Shown piece by piece: positions 9,321 to 18,118 of a stretch of 64,000 nt of DNA. Positions within the stretch are counted from its first letter, which is position 1. The number at the start of each line of letters is the position of its first letter. This DNA is from Lotus japonicus (lineage: Eukaryota > Streptophyta > Magnoliopsida > Fabales > Fabaceae). Location of the stretch: the NCBI RefSeq assembly GCF_012489685.1, contig NC_080046.1, forward strand, positions 25,240,223 through 25,304,222, given 5' to 3'. The notes beneath the pieces are model-generated. The model was not told where the DNA came from. It worked only from the letters and a program-made list of their open reading frames with translations, and ran no database searches. Made by a program: the position numbers and the translations under genes.

Positions 9321-11544
9321 ATACAACACAGCCCAAACAACAAGAGCACTAGGTGTCGGTCAATACAACCACGGGCTCCACACAACAATCCCCAAGAGTA
9401 CTAGAGTACTCGGTGACTTTCAATCATCACCATAGCTCACCTTAGTGGCTTCCCCCAATTCCGATAACTCTCCAAACCCACAACAAAGTCGACTTTTCCC
9501 CGTATTTCGTAAATATTTTCCCCTTCAGTTCTCCTATGCTTAAACGTTAATAAAAATTGTTTCAATTCGAATTAGTCAAGTTATGAGTTTATTTCTCAAA
9601 GTCTAAGTTTCCCAAGTCTTTAGTTTTTCAAAGCTCTATCATTCTAAGTTTTCAAAGATCAACCACCCAAAATACATTTCCCGGGGAAAGTCTAAGTAAA
9701 CCAACATATGGCTAAGTCTCAAACCCCACATTTGGACTTGCCTAGGGTTGTTCATCCAACCCGAAATATCAAAGATCACCAGATCAATGAATCTCCACTC
9801 CGAAATTGCGTCAAAACGCTCAATCCAACAAAAGCACAACATCACAAGTATGGAAAAGCATCATAACATCAACTCATCATCAAAAACAACATCAGATAAA
9901 ACATAAGTCGAATTTATCGACGCCTATCATGCAGTCATAGCTAATATATAGTAAGTTGCCCTAACCTCGAGCTGATCCAGCTTCGCAAATCAAATCTCCT
10001 TCACAGGAATGCCTTGAAACTTCCAAAGTTCCTTCAACTGAACCTCGGAGGAAAAACAAAGCAGAATCCACACAAAATCGATTAGTTCGATCGCAAAACA
10101 ATACATAAACGATAGACAAAGCATCAAAGCTTCAGAATACGACAAACGGGTACGAAAGGACAAGTTTTCGAAAACGAAAAACTCCCCCCCCTTAGAAATA
10201 GCCCACGGCCATAAGGAGAAAAGGGCTTCGGCTCTTTTTCTTCGATCAAATCAGTTTACAAGGTAGTTTTAGGGTAAAACTAAGGCAAAGAAACTGTCAG
10301 AACAATTTTCGGACAATCGGGTCGAAATACGACTACGCAGGGGCATTTTGGTCCAAAATAAAGGCTCAAAACTTCAAAGTTATCAGTTCTGAAAACAAAT
10401 TTGACAGCAACGATCCTCATGACATCCGTGACAACAAATCCTAAAGGCACGAAGTCAGATTATAGCTTTACGACAATAAAGTTTCGAAATGTGAGACAAA
10501 AAGAGTTTTGAGTCAATTTTTCAGATCCTGGACAACTGAATCGAAATCAGAGTTTACTGACAGAGGTTTTAGACTCAGGGGAACATAAGGAACATAACCC
10601 AAGCGAGAAATCAGAGAAATCGGACAATTTTAGAAAAAGCTCAAAACTTAGAGCACAGAAACGGCTTCAGAAACGCAACAGAAACAACAATCAGAGGTAG
10701 AAATCGTGTTAGTTACCTTGATACCTAGAAGTAGGGACGAACTGCACGAAGATTGGTCAAGATTTCTCGAAATCTCTCCTCTCCCTCTCTCTCTACAATT
10801 TTCGGCCAAATGAGTGAAAATGAAGAAGATATTAGCTTTTTCGCCTATTTATAGGCGGGCGAAATCGCGGGAAAATGAAAATTTCGCGATTCCGATTTTT
10901 GCAGCACGATCACCATGGAATTCTAAGAGAGATTCTAGCGTCAGAATTCCAGAACTCAAAACAAACATCTAAGATTTGGGAAAAACGATATCGAAAAACT
11001 CAAAAGCGGTGTCGGTTAATCTGCCCCGAAAAACTACTTTTTGCTGTGATGCTCAAACGACAAAACTTCCAACAGAAAAAAGATTGGAAATGTCGAAACA
11101 AGTCTGGCAACGCGGACGGAATCTTCGTTAGAAGTCCCGAATAGAAAAAGTCTTCATCCATTGCTCGAAAATAGGGTTTCGAAGCAAAGAAATTAGCGTC
11201 GGCGGACATCCGAAAAGTGAAACCTATCGTGCGTACAGTCCAGAGTTCCGAAATGAAACGCTGGTCGATGGAAAAATAAAGAGAATCTTTAAATTTTCCG
11301 AGAGTTCGAAATCTCACTCAAAACGTTGCTTTAAGAGCGAAATAGCCTATTCTGGACACGCTCGCCCTAAGGCAAGTGTGCAGACGACTCGCACTAACTC
11401 CGAAAACAACTACGCAACATTCCTCAAGCAATTCCTGAACTTTCTTCTTCATTAATCTTCCTCAAATATCAAACTCCTGTCACGCTTACACTGATCCTAC
11501 GCGTGAGTCGGAAACTAGCTTGTTCTGAAAATTCAGGTCTTACA
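9321..11544 (-). repeat. Second copy of LTR positions 7012-9220, probably a false duplication
   Basis: Matches 7012-9220 throughout, with mostly single-base length differences such as extra A, C or T in short runs (for example GAAGCAAAG here and GAAGCAAG left of the gap). It ends with the true LTR terminus at 11544. The simplest reading is two overlapping contig ends placed side by side; a real tandem LTR remains possible. Confidence 0.8.
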
Positions 11545-11792
11545 GTACAACGACCATCTCGGAGCTAACACGGACACTGCTGGAAGAGGACCTGCGTCCA
11601 GAGTTGGAGAGAGACCTGAAGGAATTTCTTGCCTTCGTGGAGGAGGTGCAAGAACTCAGCCGGCTTGAACTCAAGCTGCTGGAAGAGAAAGAGTGTTTGG
11701 AAGAGAAGCTCAAGACTTCAGAAGAGATTCTGGAGAGGGATGAGCTAAAGGTCAGGCTCAACAACATCCAGCATGTACTGGAGCATCTGGAG
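11545..11792 (+). pseudogene. Coiled-coil coding fragment, split by two retrotransposons
   Basis: A plus-strand frame open from the left edge of this interval, rich in Glu, Leu, Lys and Arg with heptad-like Leu spacing, for example LELKLLEEKECLEEKLKTSE. It is cut at 11792 by the gag-only element; its last 19 codons and TAG are at 22024-22083 on the other side. Its 5' part must lie left of the window, beyond the chromovirus. It is antisense to the neighbouring Sirevirus. I do not recognise the protein. It could be an antisense ORF of that Sirevirus, part of another element, or a host gene fragment. Confidence 0.45.
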
Positions 11793-12509
11793 TGTAAGGC
11801 CCGAGTTTTTAAGTTCATGCTAAGTGAATAAACTTCTTATTCACGATTAGGGTTGATGTAATGTGAAGGGAAACCTGAACGAAAGTTTATTAAATGAAAT
11901 AAATTTATGAAGGAGGAAGTTCAGGAAAAGTCAAAGGATCGTATCGAAGTCGATAAAAGTTATAGCACGATCGTTATACGCTTAAACCTAGGTCAGAAAC
12001 CCTAGTATATAGCTAATTTTCACTTTTAGGCACGCTGGCAGTTAATTCCAAAAATCTTCAGAGAAATGTTAGAACTTCTCTTTTTCCATATATCACAATC
12101 ATTTCGAGGCGAAACTCTAGGATCTACGAACGTCCGATTCCAATCATCGGAAGTTTGCCGAAACCGAAACCCTGGTATTTCAAAACCCTAGAATTTCTCG
12201 ACAATGAAGACTTTATCTATTCAGAGCTTCAAATGGATATTCTACACGCGTACACCTATTTCTCTTGATGATTTCAATCTTTCTTCCGAAGGAAGTTTTC
12301 CATTCCGACATTCGATGCAAAAAGCAACTTATCGGGTAAAATAGTTTTACACCGACTTTGCACCGACTTTGCATTAGTTGCCAAAAATACAAGGAGACAT
12401 CTTCTTAGCTTAGGAATTCCTTTGCCAAAACCTATCTTACAATTCATGGAGAATGACGCCGGAAAAATCGGATTCGCGAAACTTTCATTTTCCCGCGAAT
12501 TTCCACCTT

Positions 12510-12519
12510 CTATATATAG
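12510..12519 (+). promoter_or_regulatory. Probable LTR TATA box
   Basis: CTATATATAG followed about 30 bases later by a TCCTCCATTTTCTCTCCTCT pyrimidine-rich start region. The same arrangement is at 18836, 46158 and 52707. Confidence 0.6.
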
Positions 12520-14044
12520 CAAATAAAGGAAGAAAAAACACAATTTTCCTCCATTTTCTCTCCTCTAAACCGCGGCCAAGAACAAGGAAGAAGGAAGAAG
12601 AGTTTTTCTTCATCGTTTGCTTGATCGTCGATCAATCAGTTGCTACTTCAAGGTTTCGAGGTATAGTCGCTAATCCTTACCTCCGATCGCTTTTTCCATA
12701 GCTTTTCTGTAGAGTTTTCTGAGCGGATAGTTTATGGGTTTTTGCAAAACTATCCTGAATCTTTCATTTCTGATTCTAAACCTCTTCTATGTATGCCCAA
12801 GATCACTTCTGCCGGATTAGATTTTCCGTTATGTCGCCGGAATTCCGCCGGAATCAATTTGAACCTAAAATACCCATTTTATGTAGTTTTTGAGTAAAGT
12901 TCCAACCTCTAGGCTGAAAACTATCGCCTTAGCTTAGTGCTAGTAGGATTAGTTGTCATAAACGTCGTTGGTGACGTCCCTGCAAAATTTTATTTTTGGG
13001 ATTTCAGTTTTGAAAATCCTAAGTTAAAAATCATGACCAAAATACCCCTGCGACAGTTTTTGATCCGATAATTTTTCCGAGTTCAGAATACCCTTAGTTA
13101 CGGCTTATGAAAGCATAGGAACCAAGTTTGATCGAAGAAAAATCGAACCCTACAATTACCTATAGTGGCCGAGAGCTATAAGGGGGGGAGGAGGAAATTT
13201 CCTTTTCCGAAAACTTGTCTTTTCGCGCTAGTTTATCGTACCTTAGAGTATAGATTACTTCGAGTAACCTTAGTAAGTATCGATAGCTTAGTTTCCGATA
13301 GATTCTGATTGATTTTTTGTGGTTTTGTTCTAAAGGTGATTTTGAGGAATTTCCTGAGGATCAACACCTTGCTTGTGAAGAAGAGTTTGAAGTTTTTGCT
13401 GGAGAACCTTCAGGTGAGGGCTTCTCACTGAATCTCTAGTTAATGCTTAGGGTCGATATTTCGACATTGTTTACTGTTTATGCACTGAGATTGTGTGTGA
13501 TTGAAAATGTTTTCTGAGGCTTCGGCTGACAATGTAGATGATTCATCTACTGAATGTTTTTGAAGATTGACTTACATGCTATGTGCTATGTGGGTAATCT
13601 AGGATGTGTGGTGCATGCTTTATATGCTAAGTGCTAAGTGTTTATGACGCGATTTATCGATATATGACATGTTGTTGATTGTGATGATTTAAATATGCTT
13701 TACACTGAAAATCTGAGATTCTGAATGGTGAGAATAGCGGGCAGGTCATGCCGATTTTATTTTGAGAGTTTTGAGAAAGTTTGATAGGACGAACGAGGTT
13801 CGGGCCTTGTATAGGGTTTATGGATCGAGACATTCTCTGGAGTCATTTGGGGATTCGAAGATCCCGAGAACTTATAGGAATTGCGATAAGACTAAAAATG
13901 ATATTATTTTGAAAAGAAAATTCATAAGACATTAAACAACCTCTAAATCTTTAAGTAAGGGTAATAATCTCGAAAGGAGGCTTTGGATGAAAATCATAGT
14001 TTGGAAAACGAGAAGTGTCGTCGGATCCAAGTGTTGAGTCTGTT

Positions 14045-14148
14045 GTTGTTGTGCTGTTGGAGCAGCGTTGGTTGTTGTGCTGTTGGAGCAGCGTTGGTTG
14101 TTGTGCTGTTGGAGCAGCGTTGGTTGTTGTGCTGTTGGAGCAGCGATG
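14045..14148 (+). repeat. Four tandem copies of a 26-bp unit
   Basis: The unit contains GTGCTGTTGGAGCAGC, which folds as GCTG/CAGC around TTGGAG. A fifth, separated copy is at 14211-14226. The identical block is in the 3' LTR at 20371-20474. Other LTRs here have one copy only, in a diverged form (for example 31638-31650). Confidence 0.88.
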
Positions 14149-14153
14149 TTGTT

Positions 14154-14281
14154 GGGCTATCCTGGGGATAAGTCCGGGGAACCGTTAGTTCCCGAGTATG
14201 TGATACTCTTGTGCTGTTGGAGCAGCGATGTGTGTTGTGAAGTGTGTCTTTTGTCGCAGAATCGACTTTACCTTAGGGTAA
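14154..14281 (+). repeat. Run of short hairpins conserved among the LTRs
   Basis: Perfect stems GGGAAC/GTTCCC (14177-14193), GAGTAT/ATACTC (14194-14208), GTCG/CGAC (14253-14266) and TTACC/GGTAA with loop TTAG (14268-14281). Homologous hairpins with changed but still pairing arms are at 31638-31840 and 47734-47849. The last hairpin is the single-copy counterpart of the TTCG arrays at 39251 and 47856. Confidence 0.75.
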
Positions 14282-14536
14282 GCTTTTAGAGACTTTAACT
14301 TCCCTAGAACACGTGGCGACGTGTCGAGTGAGGACGGAGACGTTGTTTGACTAATCATTTTGCATACATGCAACATTAATGAGGTATTAACACAGGACGT
14401 ACTCTGGACCTCGTCGGTTTCCAAAATGGTCATAAGACCCGGAATGCCGTGAAAGAGCGTTTGTAGACGTCTCTTGTAGCAGACCGAAATGGCAGACCTA
14501 CGGGTTACGGCTGATCTGGCTACCTTGGTTTGGTGT

Positions 14537-14750
14537 AAGAGACACGCGGGCGGAAATGGTCCCACCGTTGCTGGTGCTAGGATTGATCCGTTGATGTCCA
14601 TCCCAGAGGCACGCGAGCAGAAATGGTCCCACCGTTGCTGGTGCTAGGATTGACTCGTTGTTGTCCATACCTTTGCTTGGTGTAAGAGGCACGCGGGCAG
14701 AAATGGTCCCACCGTTGCTGGTGCTAGGATTGATCCGTTTTGATGCCCAT
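14537..14750 (+). repeat. Threefold repeat of about 72 bp
   Basis: Three copies of a segment containing GAAATGGTCCCACCGTTGCT and GGTGCTAGGATTGA, each preceded by a GGCACGCG-like stretch. The 3' LTR has the same at 20863-21076. The gypsy LTR at 31633-34368 has a single copy near 32100-32160, so the expansion is specific to this LTR type. Confidence 0.8.
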
Positions 14751-15695
14751 CCGTTTCCGGATTGCATATTGGTTGACTGGGTTAACCTGCATACATATCA
14801 CGCAACATGCATACTGACTTAGTTGATGAGTGTGGTTGCTATTTGATAAACTTACTTGGAACATGCTAAATGTTATTATTGTCATTATGATTTGGTGGAA
14901 CATGCAACCCTAGGAATGATATCTCTAGTTATAAGCCTAAGTGGCTATATATTATTTGTACCTATTGGGTTTATTATCTACATAGTTCTTTAGAGTTGAC
15001 CCTCGCGTCTTCTGTGTGTGTTTTGGCGGACAACGCCTTTTGTCAGATGAGTATTGCGGACTGGTTCACCATGGTTTACCCTTCGGGGGAAACTAGGTTG
15101 GGATGCTGGAACAGGAGCGCGTCGCGGTAGCGAGAGGATGACGGATGGTGTACATAGACTAGGTCGTTCTGGATTTCGAATTCGGACGACGATCATGCTA
15201 GCATGTAGGTTCTGGTGCTGGTGTGAGCTCCTCAAGATGGGATTAGTGTAGGAGTAGAGTCTTAGCTCTGAACATCATCTGTTTCTTTTGGGACAGGGTA
15301 GCTTCCCACCTATAGCTTTTGTGTGGTTTCTTAACAGGAATCACAGAGAGTTGGTTGGACTTAGGAGGTCTTGCTTCAGGCCGATGGGCCAGCTGATTTT
15401 CAGTTTTGAGGGATGGTGTTGCGAACACTTCACCTTTATTTTCAGTCTGTACATATTGCCTTCGGGCGCTACACTTTTCTTTCCGTCACTGGAGGTTTAC
15501 TCGTGACGAGGTTAGTACTACAGCGGGGGCTGTTTATGTATTATATATTAGTTCTGATTTTGTTATTGTTGGGTTTTATTTAATTCAGTCTCGTCTTAGT
15601 TATTATCAGGAGGTTGAAAAAATATTCACGTTTTTCCGCATTAAGTTTACTTTTGGTTACTAAAGTGACGCCACCGAAATCGGGGTGTTACATTG

Positions 15696-15707
15696 TGGTA
15701 TCAGAGC
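15696..15707 (+). promoter_or_regulatory. Primer-binding site for initiator tRNA-Met
   Basis: TGGTATCAGAGC, three bases after the 5' LTR, identical to the site of the chromovirus at 5193-5204. Confidence 0.93.
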
Positions 15708-15905
15708 ACGGTCGAGTCTTTCGGGAGTTGTTGGGGAATAGGTCTTCTGTGCTAGGTTGTGTGACTCTGCAAAGAGTGAAAATTGATTGTCTGCAAGCGA
15801 TTTTTCGCTTAAAAATTGATTGAAGTTATTGCTTACTCATATTGTATAGTTATACTAGATGTTATCTTATGATGAGTACTAACTGTTTGTTTAACTTAAC
15901 AGAAC

Positions 15906-17096
15906 ATGGTGAATACTAATCAGCTAGCTGAGATGATGGCCACTATGGCCCAAGCGGTAACAGCGCAAGCCCAAGCGGTAACAGCACAGGCAAACGATAA
16001 TGCCATGAGGCGTGCTACTGAAGAAGCACGTGAACAACATCAGCGCCAGAGGGAAATAACTCTGGACCAGAACAAAGGCCTCAATGACTTCAGGAGGCAA
16101 AACCCACCAAAGTTCTCTGGTGGTACTAATCCAGACGCAGCGGATCTGTGGATCCAGGAAATCGAGAAGATTTTCGGCGTTCTGCAGACTGTAGAGGGTG
16201 CCAAGGTGGGCATGGCGACTTATCTTCTGCTGGGAGATGCTGAATACTGGTGGAAGGGCACCAGGGAAATCATGGAAGCCAACCATGAAGAGATCAACTG
16301 GGACTCGTTCCGGACCGCATTCTTGGAAAAGTATTTTCCAACAAGTGCCCGGGATGAGAGGGAGGCGCAGTTTCTGACACTCCGTCAGGGAGGTATGTCT
16401 GTACCGGAATTTGCTTCGAAGCTGGAGTCTTTGGCGAAGCATTTCCAATTCTTTAATGATCATGTTGACGAGCGCTACATGTGCAAGCGCTTCGTGAATG
16501 GACTGAGGCCCGATATTGAGGACTCAGTGAGGCCACTGGGAATCATGCGATTCCAATCATTGGTGGAGAAAGCCACGGAAGTGGAGCTGATGAAGAACCG
16601 GAGGTTGAACCGGGCTGGAACTGGAGGGCCGATGAGATCAGGTTCTCAAAATTTTCAAGACAAGGGGAAGTTTCAGAGCAGGAAACCATATCAGCGTCCT
16701 GCTGGAGGAGGGATTACTTCAGGATCTTACAGACCCATGACGGGTACTGCTGGCGGTTCTGGAGATCGGACTTTGAACAGGGAGGTGACCTGTTTCAGAT
16801 GTGAGAAGCCGGGGCACTATGCTAATGCTTGTCCCGACAAGAGGCCCAAATGCTTTAATTGTAACAGAATGGGGCATAATGCCGATCAGTGCAGAGCACC
16901 CAAGACGGAGCCAACCGTGAACACTGCTCGTGGAAAACGTTCTGCTGCTAAAGCAAGAGTTTACACCATGGACGGTGAGAAAGCTGAAGGATTTGTCAGA
17001 GGAGAGCGCAAGAACGATGGTAACCTTCTAACCAATCTTTCTTATTTCGGTATAATATTGTTCCATTTCTCTCGTAGCGTGTGCAAACACACCTAA
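15906..17096 (+). CDS. Gag (capsid and nucleocapsid) of gag-only element 1
   Basis: An intact 396-codon frame starting [17 protein letters not shown] like the chromovirus Gag. It has the retrotransposon gag region at about residues 60-240 (DLWIQEIEKIF, EYWW, FLEKYFP), a basic linker, and two CX2CX4HX4C zinc knuckles (CFRCEKPGHYANAC and CFNCNRMGHNADQC) near 298-335. It departs from the polyprotein immediately before the protease active site: after DGNLLT the expected catalytic aspartate motif is absent and the frame ends about 26 codons later. A small in-frame duplication gives QAVTAQA twice near residue 20. An open gag in an element without pol suggests selection for supplying its own capsid. 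Confidence 0.93.
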   Translation: MVNTNQLAEMMATMAQAVTAQAQAVTAQANDNAMRRATEEAREQHQRQREITLDQNKGLNDFRRQNPPKFSGGTNPDAADLWIQEIEKIFGVLQTVEGAKVGMATYLLLGDAEYWWKGTREIMEANHEEINWDSFRTAFLEKYFPTSARDEREAQFLTLRQGGMSVPEFASKLESLAKHFQFFNDHVDERYMCKRFVNGLRPDIEDSVRPLGIMRFQSLVEKATEVELMKNRRLNRAGTGGPMRSGSQNFQDKGKFQSRKPYQRPAGGGITSGSYRPMTGTAGGSGDRTLNREVTCFRCEKPGHYANACPDKRPKCFNCNRMGHNADQCRAPKTEPTVNTARGKRSAAKARVYTMDGEKAEGFVRGERKNDGNLLTNLSYFGIILFHFSRSVCKHT

Positions 17097-17837
17097 CTTA
17101 CATATACTGTCTGAGCTTTAACCTTATAGTTAGTACACCTATTAAGACTTTACTCAGTTATTGCTCGTATTTTAACTATAGAAGTACACGAGGTTTAGGA
17201 TAACATGCTAAGCCTAGGAAGTAGTCTTCCACCGATACGTTTAAACGGAAGTATATTGTGGAGCCGACACATGCTATTGAGCTGTATGACAGTAAGTTGA
17301 AGGGTGAGATGACGAAATGACTGGTTAAGTCCCTTGAGGTATAGTTATGGTTTGAACCTCTAGAGGTTAAGTCTTGATCTGTGTGAAGTGTTTAGGATTT
17401 CAATAAGTCGAAATTGGTTTGAGTGAGGAATGTTTTGAGGACGAAGACGACAATAATGGATTATTGGATATTAAGAAGATGATTAGCTGATGAGTGGTCA
17501 ATGAATGGATGATTAAGGAGATGAGTCTTGTCATGCACGAGGTATTAAGACTCAAGTCGAGTTTTAGACTTGAACGGTGACTAAGTAGAAGATTGATTTC
17601 ATGGTGCGAGTGATGATGATCACGAAGTTAGAAGTAACGTTAATGGACTATTAGATTCCAAGGCAATAGTTCGACTAGGAGTTATCAAGCGACCGAGTTG
17701 AGTTTGGATCATGAGTGAACATCACGAGGACAAGTTGAGCATTCACTCCGGAACACAGAGAAGTACCGAGCTACTAATCAGTAATTTGGACGAACAAAAG
17801 CAAAGGAGCAAGTGGTTAAGGTTGTGCGATTGCACGA
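17097..17837 (+). other. Non-coding relic between gag and the chromodomain-like remnant
   Basis: No open frame of note. Several stretches, such as CATGCACGAGGTATTAAGAC at 17534, recur in gag-only element 2 at 51413, so this is an inherited internal segment of the family and not a private deletion scar. No protease, RT or integrase motif is visible. Confidence 0.7.
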
Positions 17838-18074
17838 ATGCCAACGAATATTATTTCCAACGGAGACCCGATGCAAGTGGTCGAACCGGACAACATAGAG
17901 TTGGAAGATGATATGTCTTTTGAGACGCCGTTGGTCAACATTGGGACTAGAAGAGTGAAACAATTGAAGGGAAAGCAGAGTGCTTTAGTAAGAGTTATTT
18001 GGAACAAAGACACAGACGATGCCATATGGGAGTTAGAGGAAAAGATCAAGAACAATAGTCAGAGCTTTTACTGA
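17838..18074 (+). pseudogene. Integrase C-terminal/chromodomain-like remnant
   Basis: 78 codons with VIWNKDTDDAIWELEEKIK, close to the polyprotein tail at 582-800 on the minus strand. There is no integrase core before it. A diverged version in the same place is at 51705-51905 of the second gag-only element. It lies just before the polypurine tract and may be kept only because that end is needed in cis. Confidence 0.75.
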
Positions 18075-18100
18075 ACCCTAAGTTTCGAGGACGAAACTTT

Positions 18101-18112
18101 CTTTTTGGAGGG
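18101..18112 (+). promoter_or_regulatory. Polypurine tract
   Basis: CTTTTTGGAGGG six bases before the 3' LTR, as in the other gypsy elements of the window. Confidence 0.85.
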
Positions 18113-18118
18113 TAGTAA

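Larger units (their letters stand above)
1..11544 (-). mobile_element. Ty3/gypsy chromovirus (Tekay-like), left end outside the window
   Basis: Read on the minus strand the order is 5' LTR (11544 down to 5208, with an assembly gap inside), initiator-Met-type primer site, one gag-pol frame, polypurine tract and the first 544 bases of the 3' LTR, which runs off the window. The domain order gag, protease, RT, RNase H, integrase, chromodomain-like tail is that of chromoviruses. LTRs of about 4 kb fit the Tekay/Del branch (family knowledge, branch not verified). The LTR begins TGTAAGACCTGAATTTTCAG and ends GGGTGTTACA. The right flank starts GTACA, which should recur beyond the left edge if it is the target duplication. 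The only coding defect I see is one stop codon in integrase. Confidence 0.88.
11793..15692 (+). repeat. 5' LTR of gag-only element 1
   Basis: From TGTAAGGCCCGAG to GGGTGTTACA. It includes a TATA box at 12510, possible leader splice sites near 12657 and 13340-13416, a 26-bp tandem repeat at 14045, a hairpin run at 14154-14281, a threefold repeat near 14537-14750, and a frameshifted relative of the LTR ORF near 15010-15230. The stretch 17% shorter ORFs in it are not convincing genes. Confidence 0.92.

Noticed and set aside
11540..11818. Minus-strand Ser-rich frame of 92 codons
   Set aside because: It is the mirror of the charged coiled-coil frame on the plus strand and runs across the LTR border; its low-complexity Ser content is a by-product.
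12274..12701. Frames of 82-89 codons in the gag-only LTRs (12274-12701 and 18600-19027)
   Set aside because: Identical only because the two LTRs are nearly identical. In the other LTR types the frames are broken, and they overlap the TATA region.
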